Source of the DNA: Gonocerus acuteangulatus
Lineage: Eukaryota; Arthropoda; Insecta; Hemiptera; Coreidae
Direction: 5' to 3'
Assembly: GCA_946811695.1 (NCBI GenBank)
Contig: OX328123.1
Coordinates: 40,393,764-40,457,763 of the forward strand
DNA length: 64,000 nucleotides
Numbering within the stretch: the first letter of the stretch is position 1; every line of letters begins with the position of its first letter. This document shows positions 21,395 through 33,440 of this stretch, piece by piece. Below the pieces are notes generated by a model that did no database searches, had not been told where the DNA came from, and was given only the letters and a program-made list of their open reading frames with translations. Both the position numbers and the translations under genes were made by a program.

Positions 21395-22003
21395 ACGCTG
21401 AAAGACCGAAATTGGAGAATGTAGACATTCACCGGTGAATGTCAACAAACACCAAATACGTCGGTGAAACATGGAATATTTCATTACTTTCTTGTAGATT
21501 CGGACCCTCACCGGTGTATGTCGACAATGACAGATATGCTTTGGTGAATGTCCAAGTCCAAAAGAGAGGAGTCGATTAGGAGGCAACAGGCTGTTTCCAA
21601 ATGCAGTTGTAATAACAAGGGCCTTTTGTGCAATTCAGTGTCATAATTAAGCTTAAGTTCTTGCAATAAATAAGATTTGAATTACATAATTTAGTAAATT
21701 TTTTATTACCATTATTTTCCTTTCTCATTTTGAATGTACTGTGTGTTTTACGTTCTTAGTCATTCCTCTCAGAAAGAGCTGCGAAAATGTATCACGACTG
21801 AATTACGGAGAAGAAAATATAAATCTCAGAAATGCTCAACATTCACCATTAGTGCATGGTGAATGTCGACACTCACCGGTGAAAGTCAGAAATTCGGATA
21901 TTTAACAAATATTTCGGACACTCACCAAGCTACTATATGTTTGTTGACATTCACCGGTGAATGTCGACATTCAGCACATTTCGCATTTCGGTGATTCACC
22001 GTG
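21395..22003. mobile_element. MITE-like element with palindromic terminal repeats
   Basis: Left end 21395-21560 is an inverted repeat of 22003-21840. Both read ...CTGAA..ACCGAAAT..., then GACATTCACCGGTGAATGTC, AACAAACA, a GGTGA block, and CACCGGTG again. The terminal repeats are themselves made of short palindromes centred on CACCGGTG. It has no coding capacity. The superfamily is not identified, and the target-site duplication is unclear in the AT-rich flanks. Confidence 0.65.
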
Positions 22004-22149
22004 ACATAATCATATTTACAAATTAATTATTACGTTCAGTATTTTTGTGTGCTGTTATCTATATCAAACAATTTATAAATAAAACAAATAAAAACACACT
22101 CGTTGTCGCTTATACATGTTTTATTAAACTTTATTTTACTACAAACAAT

Positions 22150-22480
22150 CAAACACAGTTTCAAATCCATGACCTCCGAACTTTGAGTCCTAGAGGATTT
22201 GGACCTAGCCTATGACACTCCCCGGTTCAAGACCTACTCGAGTGCCAAGTTTGGTCAATATCGGTTAAATGATGAGGATATGTAAAAGTAACAATCAGAC
22301 ATATAGACAGACGACTGACGATTTTGGCCCAGCCAATGACATTCCCCCTATCAAAACCTACCTTTGTGCCTAAGGAACAAACTGAGAGCCGATTCACATT
22401 TTTGTTTTCGTAAGCGGGAGTAGGACCACAAAGGCAGGCTTTTAATGGCTCCTGAACAAGAGGCATGATGGCCAAAAAAC
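22150..22480 (+). repeat. dispersed repeat shared with 29440-29655
   Basis: About 160 bp aligns with 29466-29630, including CCTAGA(G/A)GATTT, GTTTGGTCAATATC and the AACAA..CAGACA stretch. A second, partial unit follows in tandem from about 22322. I cannot name the family. Confidence 0.5.
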
Positions 22481-23930
22481 CTGTAGTGCGTTTATAAAAT
22501 AAAATAGTAACAAGAAAAAAGAAAAGCTATTATATGTAATATCCTATGCCTCACACAACCATATATCATGTATAATGGAATCGAAAATATCCAAATCCAT
22601 GTTGCGAATAGATGTTAGTAAAACTACTGCATGCAAAATATGCCAAGTTTTTTTTATTGTTTAACGGATTTTTTTTATTGTTTGACGGACATTCTCACTA
22701 TCTTCATAACCATCTTATAATTATTCTGCTTATGGAAAACGGAGTGAACACGCACAAAATAAATAAAACATAATCCGAGTAGGCTAGAATTACTGAATGT
22801 AAGATAAAATGGCTGAATACCTCCGGAATAAATTGAAAATTGGTCATTAAAATAAACAATTTTAATAATTAATTACTAGTTATACATCAGCATCCGGAGA
22901 CGCCTTACGGTCTCGCGCTATGGTAAATGGTTTTTTCTTCAGCTTAACTCTTCAAGTGAAAAATATTATGTGATAAATGTAAAAAAAATATAGTCTCCGC
23001 TATTTGCGTGTACCTTTTGCAAGATATTATAAGGTTTCCTATTTAAAATGAATAATTTGAAATTTTAATTTATTTTAACGAACTTTTAATTTCTAGTTGC
23101 TTGCCGGCTGGTATAATTGAAGTGTTCATCTGATGCCATATGTTTTCTACGAACATATTCCCTTCCGTGAGGATGGCATACTATTAATGAATAATTTAGA
23201 ATTATTCATTAATGTACTGACCACACTACTATTCCTCTTATCACAACACGATAAGGATACTCTCATATATGCGGTGTATGTTTTCATAAACATGGTACAC
23301 ATTTGTTTATATACATTGGATCGTGTTGCACTGATTGCATGGAACAATGAAATATTATTGAATTCTTAATAGTACATTAGCCCAGTACGCAAGTGCAAAA
23401 ACGTAGCTATACATGAATGTTGACAGGTATCAAGCTAATTTTTGCCGGAATATCTTTGGAACAATGCAAAAACCAAAAATAAGTAATAAATAAATGTATG
23501 TGTAAATCCTAAAATTCCTGGAACATATTTTTTTTTAATCGAAAACATTAAGTTGTACTCATTTCTCTTATAACTCCAAAAGCATTCACACAAAATATTT
23601 TCTTCAGGCGTCAAAAGATTCGTAATGAAATTTCCTATAATGCCCTATTATTTCGAAAGTAGTTCAAATTTATTCACGGCTTTTCAAAACAGCAATTAGA
23701 ATGAATAATAGCTAAGAAATAGACTTTTTTTATATAATATTTTTCGGTAGTTAAAATGCATTTAGTTGATATATTCTAGGATGGAAATGATGATTTAATG
23801 GCAAAACAATCTACCAAAGTTCGTTTAAATAGGTTTGATAGTTTTTGCACAATAATTGTAAAGTTCTGGTATAAGCCAAAAAGCTAACATTTTTCAAATT
23901 GTTGCAAAATCCTTTAATATTTGAATATGT
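22481..23930. other. AT-rich non-genic DNA
   Basis: No gene recognised. AATAATTTAGAATTATT-type hairpins near 23187-23210 are local AT palindromes. Confidence 0.5.
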
Positions 23931-24271
23931 AAAAAGTCCGTCACGCAGGAGCTGCATAACTAAGCACTTTCCTCACAATTTGGGTAGTGTAGACTGCTTT
24001 CCAGAACAATTTGCTTAAAATATCCTACATAAATAAAACAAAAACATGAATAGTTCTCTTTTAAATTTGTAATGACTAACTGATCAATTATTAATTTGCT
24101 TCCAGAGTTATGTTTACACATGGTACATATTACACTACGTAATAAATACAAAAAACCTCACATTATCGAATTTTGATCTAACGCAGGTCACTCTAGTGGT
24201 AGAAAGCGCTCCTTGCGGCGGCTTTGTGAACCTACGTCTGGCGGGCTTTTCTATTGAAATATATTACAAAT

Positions 24272-24760
24272 TAAACCCCCGCTTTCCGATTGACCGATTC
24301 AGCTAATTTTTACAACGCATCTTTCTCATGAGTTACCCACGACGTATACCGCGTTTCGTTACATTACAGCAGAAATTACGACCGGTATGAGTATATTAGG
24401 AATTTGGGTCCGGAGTAAACCCCCCCCCCTTCTAATGAACCGATTTAGTTTATTTTTACAACACATATTTACCTGTAGATTACCACTACGAATACCGAGT
24501 TTCGTCGAAATATACCAAAAATCAAGGCTGGTAGTGGCGAATTGGTATTGTGGATCCGGAGTAAACCCCCCCCCCCCTTCTCATGAACCGATTTAGTTCA
24601 TTTTTATATCTCACTTTTCTCTCTATATTACCACTACGAATACCAAGTTTCGTTGAAATATAACAAATATTACGGCTGACATAGTCAAATTAGTGTTTTG
24701 GGTTCGGGGTAAACCCCCCCCCCTTCCGGTGGACCGACTTTGGTGGTTAACGAACTCGTT
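24272..24760. repeat. tandem repeat, about 146-bp units
   Basis: Units begin with AAACCCCC at 24272, 24418, 24562 and 24711 (spacing 146, 144, 149). Each continues into an ACCGATT(T)AG-type segment and TACCA...AAGTTTCGT-type segment. The C-run length differs between units. Confidence 0.8.
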
Positions 24761-24840
24761 TAATTGTTTGCTAATTGAATGCTGTATACCAAGTTTCGTG
24801 ACGAAAAAACAAAAACTCTGGCCGCTATCGTGTTAACAGA

Positions 24841-24858
24841 CATATATATATATATATA

Positions 24859-24905
<47 letters not shown>
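24841..24905. repeat. (TA)n inside HINE-like B
   Basis: Interrupted TA array between the tandem units and the 3' end, as in subfamily A. Confidence 0.9.
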
Positions 24906-24906
<1 letters not shown>

Positions 24907-25017
24907 GACATAGATATATATAAATTTTAACGGGGGTCATTTTCGTTGTCTACTAGGTAGGATCGATAAAGATTCGAAGAATTTTTTCAAAAATTCCGTC
25001 ATGAGTCCAACCTCAAT

Positions 25018-25044
25018 AGCTACTTTCCTTCGGAGGAAAGTGCT
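25018..25044 (+). repeat. 3' hairpin of HINE-like element B
   Basis: ACTTTCCT/AGGAAAGT stem extended by AGC/GCT across one bulged T (25021), followed by AAAA. Confidence 0.8.
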
Positions 25045-25518
25045 AAAAGCTTTACATATTTTTAAAAAAACTGATGTATTCAAGCTTTTAAAAACATATT
25101 AAAGGTAGAAAATAGGTCAATCTGATCGGCTTCAGGAAGTTTTTTAATTTATTAAAAATGTTTTTGATTATGAAACAAACGAATATCTCCCCAACCATAT
25201 TTTTTCAACCAAAATGAAATCAGATTTTTTTTTTATATAAAAAAAAATTCAAGGAATTTTTCGATTTTGGCAAACCACAGTTATTGTTATTTTAATAGTT
25301 CGGTGAATATTCCTACAGAAATTAACTTGCCCCCTCTCAACATCCAACTAAAAACAGATGCGGCACGGACGGGCTTCGAACCAGTTTTCTCAGTAATTAT
25401 TAGGTTGCTATTATTATTGATTTAGAGCAAAACGGAATAAAAAGTATTTAACTCTAGAGATATTAAATTTTATCATGAATCTTATTTTACCAAATACACA
25501 TTATTTTTATTAGCTACT

Positions 25519-25650
25519 AGCTGTTACCCGGTGTGCAATGCTACACCTACTTTATATTAAATATCTGTAGCCGGGCTTACCATGCTACACATGCTTCATA
25601 TTAAATAGTTGTAACCCAGCTTCCATGGTACGCCTACTTTATATTATATA
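25519..25650. repeat. tandem repeat, about 45-bp units, 3 copies
   Basis: Three diverged units, each with a CTGTTACCCGG-like start, a CATG/AATGCTACAC-like centre and CTTTATATTA-like end. CTAGCTGT at the left edge recurs inverted near 53398, so this may be the edge of a larger dispersed element. Confidence 0.55.
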
Positions 25651-26479
25651 TTTAAAAAAATGAATGATTATATTATATTTGTCCAAATTATGAGAATATA
25701 AGATAATAAATTGAGAGCTTGGCTGAAAAATTTATTTTCCATTTTTTTAAGAGAAAGTGGGGTGGAAAATAAATTAATCCTTATTTTTTAAAAAGTACCC
25801 TTATTTTAAAAAAGTACCCTTACTTTTAAAATGGTATTACAATTAAATGATTCCAAATAATTTAATTGCAATACCGTTTTAAAGAAAATCCAAACCAAAC
25901 TCCCTGTGTTTAATTTTTTTAAAGAAAAAAAAATATGTGGTCCATAAATAAATATTCATAAAAAATAGCAATACAAATGAGGCATTTAATTAAGGTTATG
26001 ATTAGTTATAAGTTGTAATAACCTACAACTGAAACTATATTCTTTATTTTCATTGATTTTTTTTTAAATATAATATTTATTTATTTTAAGGGCTTCCCAT
26101 CTAAAGCTAAAACCTCAACCTTGCGCAAATATAATATTAATATGTTATATTGTTTACCTGTTCATGTAATAATCCGTAACTGAGTTTTTTTTATGAATGA
26201 AAAAGTAGGTAAGTCGTGCAGGGTGTATGTTATTTATGCCAAAAGGAAAGTTTTAAAAACATAGTTTGTTAATAGTCCTTTCTATTAAAGCTTCTGTTTC
26301 AAATTTTATGGTTCATGGGCTCTTCTATAAGGATAGTCCTTCTATCATAGGAAATAGGGGCCTCTAAGAATAAAAACAAATTTAAGATATTTTTCTTGCA
26401 GTTATGGACAACAATGAATTAAAGGTATTTGGGAATTTCAATAACGACATTGACTTGGCGAGCAACAATATTTTTACCA
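25651..26479. other. AT-rich non-genic DNA
   Basis: No gene recognised. A short direct repeat of AAAAGTACCCTTA lies near 25790-25835. Confidence 0.5.
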
Positions 26480-26890
26480 GAATTGCAACCGTATTTAAAC
26501 ATTTAGTCCAAGAGCTGGTAACACACTTTTCAAGTGTTTTATGTGCCTTGAAATTGTGCTATAGTGGGTCTCTAGTGTAGATAAAAAGTTAAGTATGTGG
26601 TTGCTGGACATACCTTGAAACACCAGGTACTGCACATAGGGGAAAGGTGTTAAAAAAATATGTCACTAAAATGGTATTTTATTCAGAAGCCAACAATCTT
26701 TAATGTATAATTAAGGCAAGTTGCTTTATTTCTAGAACAGCCACAACTGTCCTGTCCAGATGATTCGTGCTCATCCCACCAAACAAAAAAAACAAAAAAC
26801 GAAATTACGACATGCAATACACCAAAATTCCAAGGTGCATAAAACACTTCATGAAATGTGCGTTACCAGCTATCCGACTAAATGGTGACA
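26480..26890. repeat. inverted-repeat (MITE-like) element
   Basis: About 26490-26562 is inverted at 26888-26814 (CATTTAGTC, AGCTGGTAAC, AAGTGTTTTATG shared). It spans about 0.4 kb and is non-coding. The superfamily is unknown. Confidence 0.55.
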
Positions 26891-27484
26891 GTCAGAGGAT
26901 ATAACCATCCCAGACAAAAGGAAGCATATGGCAGAATATAATGATTAAATTATTATGGATATTAAATTAATAAAAAATTGCATGGAAAATTTAATTACTT
27001 AATCATTTATTAGAACACCACAATTCACGTGACTTCCTCTTCTTATAAAAATAATATTTTAATACATTAATTTATCTGCAAAAAAATAGCATGTAAAAGA
27101 AATATTATAAGAAGAATAACTTTATTAAAAAAAAAATTAAAGTGAGGCTGCCCAAATTAATAGGGTTGCTAAACCATACAGCTCTTATAATAATAAAATA
27201 TTGTTTCAAAATGTGGTGAAAATTAATTCATTTATATACATTCATTTGTATGATTATAAACATTTATATAATTTATTATGTACATCTATCTACATGCGAA
27301 TAATACAATAAGTTAAATATAACAACATTTAATATAATATTTTAATAATATTTGCATATGTATGTGAGAGAATTAATTTCAAGTTCATAAATTTAAGTCC
27401 TTTACAAAATGACATTGTTCACAAAGGAGTTTTTAATGTTTAAAAAAATCTTTATGTTTAAAACAAAAAGTTATATCTTTTTGG
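26891..27484. other. AT-rich non-genic DNA
   Basis: No gene recognised. This is the flank of the copia remnant. Confidence 0.5.
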
Positions 27485-28650
27485 AACTTTAAACTTCACT
27501 TAAAGCTACATATTCTGCATATGGAGACTCTTCTGTACCATCTTTTTTCTTTCTCGATTTCCAGTATAATACATTACCAAATAACCTAATAAGAAAACCA
27601 GTGGTGGATTTTCCTTCTAAATGATCATTTAAGAATATAGTCTCTACATCCATCTGTTCAACATTTAGACCCATTTGATATCTTCAACTTCCTTATTTCA
27701 ACAAAATCTAAAGCATTATTTTGTTTCAAACTATCTATTTCTCTATCCCAAAAATCACAATCGCTTGAACTTTATCAGATTCGCCCTCAGCCAATCCAAT
27801 ACAGCTTTTGTTTTCTTGGATAACATCAACATGCCTAGCGACAATGATTTTATTATTCAAAAGTACTTTATATCCCACTTCACTATACTCGATTAAAATG
27901 CACATATTCACCTTTTTATCCCATTTAGAAGTTATTATTTGTTCTGGTTTCCTAACAAAATTTTTACTACCATATAAATTAAAGTTAGAAGCATCTGGTT
28001 TCTTTCCAAAACAGATTTCATAGGGTATTTTATTGTCAATGGTGTTAGCTAAAGAGGGATTTTTCAAATAAGTTGCTGCACATACCATTTCTGGCCAACA
28101 TTTTTTTCTACAATATCTTCTGCCAGTAAGCAATGAGATATATTCATAATTGTTCTAGTAAATCACACCGTTTAACTCATGAATTCATGGGGCAGGGATT
28201 AATTTTGATACCCTTTTTTTTGGTAGTCATAATTCATACTATTTAATATTCCTTACCAATGTCACACCTCATAATACCAATTTCCTAAGTTTTCAACCTC
28301 ATTTATTTATTGAACAAAGGAATGAAAAACTTCTGTTTTAGGTTTAATAGTTTAAATCCTAGCAATCTTACTATTTATTTATTTATACATCAGTGAGACC
28401 GCGACAAAGGGAATTCATCACTAAACACTTAAATAACAATAAACAATACTGAACAATTAGGAAGAAATTAACATGAGGGCAATCTTACTATAATCATCTA
28501 TAAATGAAACAAAATATTTTTCACCTTTGAGACTCCTAGTTAAAAAAAGGTCCACATCAGTGTAAACAATTCCAAAATACTTTTAGCCTTGTTCTTATTG
28601 TTTTCCAAAGGGACACGGTCCATTTTACAATACAAGTTTTATAAATTTAT
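27485..28650 (-). pseudogene. copia (Ty1/copia) polyprotein remnant
   Basis: Minus-strand pieces in polyprotein order, broken by many stops and shifts. From about 28640: CKMDRVPLENN (end of the integrase zinc region). At about 28535-28480: SLKGEKYFVSFIDDYS (integrase core), then RCDIGKEY in place of the usual SDNGGEY. From 28133: CWPEMVCAATYLKNP, KIPYEICFGKKPDASNF, YKVLLNNKIIVARHVDV (integrase C-terminal part). Near 27750: WDREIDSLKQNNALDFVEI (start of the RT). At 27674-27489: VEQMDVETIFLNDHLEGK (RT) joined directly to STTGFLIRLFGNVLYWKSRK and YAEYVALSEV (end of RNase H). Most of the RT and RNase H is therefore deleted. No LTRs were recognised. Dead, old LTR retrotransposon. Confidence 0.85.
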
Positions 28651-29439
28651 AACATGTCCAGATAAACTGATTGTTTCATTTCAGTTGTTTGAATTTTATT
28701 TTTTTAACATAATCTGAAGTTTCTATGTACAATTTACTATGCTGTTGATTCCTTTAGGTATAATCTATCAAATTTCTGAATTATGTCTTAGGCTGTTGTC
28801 AAATCACAAAGAAATTCAAACTGTTTATTTGATCTTGCTGATCCCAATCTTCACCAACTTTGGTCTCCTTTGCCTTTTCAATGACATTTACACACCTCAT
28901 CAGTTTAAAAAAAAAAGTTAAGTGTTTTTCCACATACTAAAACCCTCTCCATCAAATACCAGTACAAACATATTCATTTAACAGAAAAGCGAGTGAGAGA
29001 TTATTCAACCGAATACTATAACCGACATTGCAACCTTCCTTTACTAAAGAGAAAAAACTACCTCTCAACAAAAGTTTTGAAATTATTATAGTTCTGAATA
29101 GAAACATGACCACTTAATTATATTATATTAGTCCAAATTATGATTAGATAAACACAGAACATTTTTATGATATACTTATTTATACGATATTAGTCTATAT
29201 TCTGGTTAGAGCAGTGTTGCCCTAGGCAATCAAATGAAAATTGATTTGATATGAAGAAAACTGATCTGATATTAAGGAAATTAATCTTAAAAAATATGAT
29301 ATTTTATTATATGATATCTTATATGATATTTGTCCAAACTCTGAGAATATAAACCTACTATTTAGATAAACAAACAAAGGTTTTTTTATTGCACTTCTTC
29401 TTAGAAGGAGGGGCAACACTGGAAAGAAAATGCCGATTT
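28651..29439. other. AT-rich DNA, possibly further copia remains
   Basis: Faint minus-strand traces of the polyprotein may extend to about 28900, but I cannot support them. No other gene is seen. Confidence 0.35.
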
Positions 29440-29655
29440 CTGACTATAAACTCTTCTGTATATGACAGTTTCGAACTCGTTACTTCCAAACTATGAATCC
29501 TAGAAGATTTTTAGCTAGCCTACGAGATTTCCCGGATCAAGACGTATCTATGTGCGAAGTTTGGTCAATATCAGTCAAACGATGTGGATTTGTATAAGGA
29601 ACAAACAAACAGAAAAACAGACACGTGATTTTTATATATATAGATTCAAATAATT
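29440..29655 (+). repeat. dispersed repeat shared with 22150-22480
   Basis: Matches that copy and ends in TTTTTATATATATAGATT, an end type common in insect dispersed repeats. Family not named. Confidence 0.5.
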
Positions 29656-31210
29656 TTTGCAGTTTTCGCTGATTTATTAATCTGTACCCGTGTGAATTAA
29701 TTTATAATTTACTAAAATTGTAAGTTTTTAATTTAAATATATTTATTAATAGTTCATTACTTTGGCGTTTCCTTTTTCAAAGAATGTTTGTAATATTAAA
29801 TATTATTAAATAGTATTAAATTTTAATACTGACAGTTATCAATTTTCGGTTTACTATGGTTAAAATATAGTTTTATATGTTGTTTTATTCTCCAACAGAA
29901 ATGAACATTAGTCAGTTATTTAATATCATTCTTATCTAAAATATGTTTTAATTTTATAATTTTGAATCCAACAAAATGTAGGACAAATTGCCCAGTATTG
30001 GACTTTTAACTTATAATGCTGAATATATAATGGACGTTTGTCATATCTCATAATGACTCTTTTTAAATTCATAATGATATATACCTAAATATTTTTCTAG
30101 CCTTTCTTTTTATAATATGCCTTTCTTTATTTAAGACATTTAATTATCTATAATTTAACTCATTTTTCTTTAATCTAATTTAAGTTCATTGTTCTGTTGA
30201 TGCTGTACAGTTCGTATCAGCACACAGATTGTTACACACAGTAGTACCGGTGCCGACTTCCCAATGTAACATGCATTGCAATCAATGCATATAATTTTAT
30301 GCTTATACGTTTAATTTTGTATTTAATATTAGTAAAATATGTTTCTACTTTATTTCCATACTTTTAACATTTTTTACCAATGTCTTTAGGTATTATATTG
30401 AGTCTGTTTTACAAACGAAGCACGTGCACTTATGGATATATATATATATATATGGATGTACTTGGAAGTAGGGAATCTATCCATCTATTTGGGACATGGG
30501 CGGTATACCTCTCACCTGAACTAGATCCGTTATTCCGAGGTAAAAGTAGGAGCTTGAATGTTACCGTACTCCATACAGAGGGCAATTAGTGAGACAAGAC
30601 CACGCTAAGATTGTACGTTTCACTGATCGAATAGAGCTAATTCCCACGACAGCTTCCAGACAGGGTGTAGCTTAAAATGTATAATTTTTTATCATTATTA
30701 AACGATTGGGAAAAGCAGCTGTTCCAAGCGAGATTCATACCAGTAATGAGGAATTTTTGGTGGGTGAGTCTCATACACTCGGCTATTAGCATAATGCAAA
30801 CCTCCTGAAAATGTTAAGACCTTTTAAGTTTTTCATCATTCAAATAAGTTGCCCATGACCCGCTCCGAGGTCCAACTAACCCCTGGATGATAAAATCTTC
30901 TGTGCACTCGAGTTTGGAATCCAGGTCCTAAAAACGGTCGACTCCCCTACAACTACGCTAACCTCACCCTCATATACATATACCTATATGTCTATATTTA
31001 AATGAAGTTTCTTTAAGAGATTTAAAATTTGAATCTGTTAAATCTATTGTTACAACTATAAGTCAATCTAATATTGTCAGTAGACAGTATTTATACTTAA
31101 AAATAATAAAATTACTCCACGGTTTTAAAATGAGTAAACGGGTGTTTTTTGTTGTTTTTTTTTTTAAGAATCGAAGTAACAGTAAAAAAAGTATTTTAGT
31201 AAAACAAGGC
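29656..31210. other. non-genic DNA
   Basis: No gene recognised. ATGCATTGCAATCAATGCAT (30271-30290) is a small hairpin with 8-bp arms. About 30598-30625 on the minus strand resembles a decayed HINE-like start (ATCTTAGCGTGGTC). A short TA run lies at 30436-30451. Confidence 0.45.
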
Positions 31211-31440
31211 AAGAATTCGTAATAGTGTTTTTTAGTGTGAGCGGAGAGAAGAAGGCCATTTTTACGCTTAGATTACGGTCAGTTTTCTGTTGTGGCGCCT
31301 TAAATCTTCCTTCTCTTTGAAATTTTATTTTATATTTTTCACGAAAGATCAAAACCTATCAATAACTGCTTCTACTCCTTTACTAATGGCACTAGGGATA
31401 TAAAAGGAAACACGCTAATATACCGAAGTTCCTATGAGTC
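31211..31440 (-). mobile_element. HINE-like 5' fragment
   Basis: On the minus strand from 31440: CCGACTCATAGGAACTTCGG, box AGCGTGTTTCC, then ATCCCTAGTGCCATTAGTAA, GTTTTGATCTTTCG and GGCGCCACA. This matches 4090-4260 and 63490-63640. No 3' end. Confidence 0.65.
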
Positions 31441-31989
31441 GGATTATTATTTATCACATGAACAGGGAAAAAGTCAAACGTTAAAATAAAAATATTTTTT
31501 ACATACTAGTCATTTTATTTAAAATGTCTTCAGGTTATACATCTATATTGATGCCTTTTAAATACTACAGGAAGGCAAACATTATGCTGTAGCCTGTTTA
31601 GATAAATGGAAACGTTCAAATTGTGCATCCTCAACATGTTGATGGTAATAATCCCGGTGGTTCGAGCATTTGCATACTCCCATTTCAAGGAACAAGAAGA
31701 TACGTAAAACATTATAAAAACTGATCATGTCTCGTTTAATACTAGGGAAGGCTTTGAGAAGGTCGGATAAAGGAAATAGTCTGTAATATTTATCAATACC
31801 TAGCCAAAGCTAATATTAAAATGGTTTTTAATATGGGAAGGGCTCATTTGAGGATTAGGAGAAAATACTGTGGTTAGGTGTGTGGAGAGGAGGAGCGCCT
31901 TTTCTTCATCACTTCTGGCCCAGGTCCCATCGTTGCGTTCGGGGAAGGGATTGAGTGGAACTTTAGGATTTTACGAGTGACTGTCCACA
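31441..31989. other. non-genic DNA
   Basis: No gene recognised. The open frame that begins at 31878 only becomes LINE-like from about 31980; its start is probably flanking DNA. Confidence 0.45.
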
Positions 31990-33313
31990 AAGAACAGTCT
32001 CCTTTACCTTTGTCCTTCCCTCCCAAAGATTTCCATCCATCCGAAGTTAAATACATCATCAAACACCTTCCTGGGAAATCTCCCGGTTATGATCTTATCA
32101 CCTCCACAATACTCAAAAACCTCCCCCAGAAGGCCATTATATTCCTTTCTTACTTGTATAACTCAATCCTAATAACAACCCATTTCCCGAATCCCAGGAA
32201 ACACTCAGTCGTCATCGTTATCCCCAAACCCTTCAAACCTCCAGATTGCCCTTCTTCCTATCGGCCCATCAGCCTTCTCCCATTAATGTCCAAAATATTC
32301 GAAAAACTCCTGTACAAAAGAATCCTCCCTCTCATAGAATCCTCGAATACAATTCCCAACCATCAATTTGGTTTCCGCTTCCAGCATTCCACCATACAAC
32401 ACTGCTTACGAGTCGTAGACTCAATTTCCTCCTCGCTTGAATTTCCTTATCCTACCTGTCAAACAGATCCTTCCAAGTCAAATATGGTACAACTCTTTCC
32501 CCGACCTGCCCCATAAATGCTGGAGTCCCTCAAGGGAGTATTATTGGTCCTCTCCTTTTCATTCTTTACACTGCGGATATTCCCACACACCCCCAAACCC
32601 TACTAACAACCTATGCAGATGATACTGCCATCCTATCAACTTCCCCTGATCCCTCAGTAGCATCCCAACACCTGCAGGAACATCTCACCTCCTTAGAACA
32701 ATGGAGTGAAATGTGGAGAGTAAAAATCTACCCGGAAAAATGTAAGCAGGTTACATTCACTCTCAACCGGAGATCATGCCCTTCTGTACATCTCAAAAAC
32801 ACTCCACTACCAGTATCCAGCGAGGTTCGATATCTAGGATTATACCGTGACAGCCGACTGAGATGGAACCCTCACACGAGACTGAAAAGACAAGAACTGA
32901 ACAAAAGATACGGACTACTTAGACGACTCCTTGGACCCTCATATAAATTATCAATACAGAACAAACTAACGATATACAAAACAATCATTCGACCAATATG
33001 GACATACGGACTTGAACTCTGGGGATCTGCAAAGCCATCCAACATCAACAGAATACAGGCATTCCAGTCAAAAGTGCTCCGTAAAATTGTGAATGCCCCT
33101 TTCTACGTCTCAAACAAAACCCTTCACAATGACCTCAACATTCCATTTGTCCTTGATCTTGCTAAAACCCGTTTCCAAATGTTCCACTCCAAATTGTCCT
33201 ACCATCCTAATCCCGAAGGTCATCACGTACCTGATGTTATCGTGACCATCAAAATATTTACTGCGTCATCTGTGGAAGTGCCAACAGTGGTTGTTTCCTT
33301 CCATATTTTATGA
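31980..33313 (+). pseudogene. jockey-type reverse transcriptase, deleted and shifted
   Basis: First part, one frame: FHPSEVKYIIKHLPGKSPGY, YRPISLLPLMSKIFEKLLYK and HQFGFRFQHSTIQHCL. At about 32440 the frame changes and sequence is missing: the whole motif A (the LDV..AFD block holding a catalytic Asp) is gone. The second frame, from 32447, starts LSYLSNRSFQVKYGTTLSP, then NAGVPQGSIIGPLLFILYTA (motif B), YADDTAIL (motif C, 32612-32623), RYLGLYRDSRLRWN and a typical C-terminal region (IQAFQSKVLRKIVNAPFYVS) to a stop at 33313. The loss of motif A makes an active enzyme impossible. Confidence 0.85.
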
Positions 33314-33440
33314 TTTTTATTTTATTTTACTTTTACCGTTTTTGTCGACTTGTACATAATATCTGCATCATCAAACTTGATCATTGTACTGTTCATAATT
33401 TGTACAGATTTCAAATAAATAAATAAAAAAGAAAAAAAAA
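31980..33440 (+). mobile_element. 5'-truncated jockey-clade LINE copy
   Basis: Holds only the RT part of ORF2 and the 3' end. The 3' tail is A-rich (AAATAAATAAATAAAAAAG, 33413-33431, then more A). No target-site duplication was found. It is a different lineage from the element at 11232-15521: about half of the RT motifs differ. Confidence 0.75.

Larger units (their letters stand above)
23931..25048 (+). mobile_element. HINE-like element, complete copy, subfamily B
   Basis: About 1.1 kb, same plan as 19447-20549 but with a different box. The 5' start is AAAAAGTCCGTCACGCAGG, followed by the box AGCACTTTCCTC (23963-23974). Three to four tandem units of about 146 bp follow (24272-24760), then a (TA)n array (24841-24905), then the segment CATTTTCGTTGTCTACTAGG, and a 3' hairpin at 25018-25044 ending GCTAAAA. 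The hairpin's right arm (25033-25044) is the exact complement of the 5' box. No protein is encoded. Confidence 0.65.

Noticed and set aside
24185..24255. tRNA-like GGTCACTCTAGTGGTAGAAAG segment
   Set aside because: It has an A-box-like string but no convincing B-box, and it lies within the HINE-like element.
26404..26580. 57-codon frame after TTCTTGCAG, resembling an exon
   Set aside because: Much of it lies inside the inverted-repeat element at 26480-26890, so the frame is more likely incidental.
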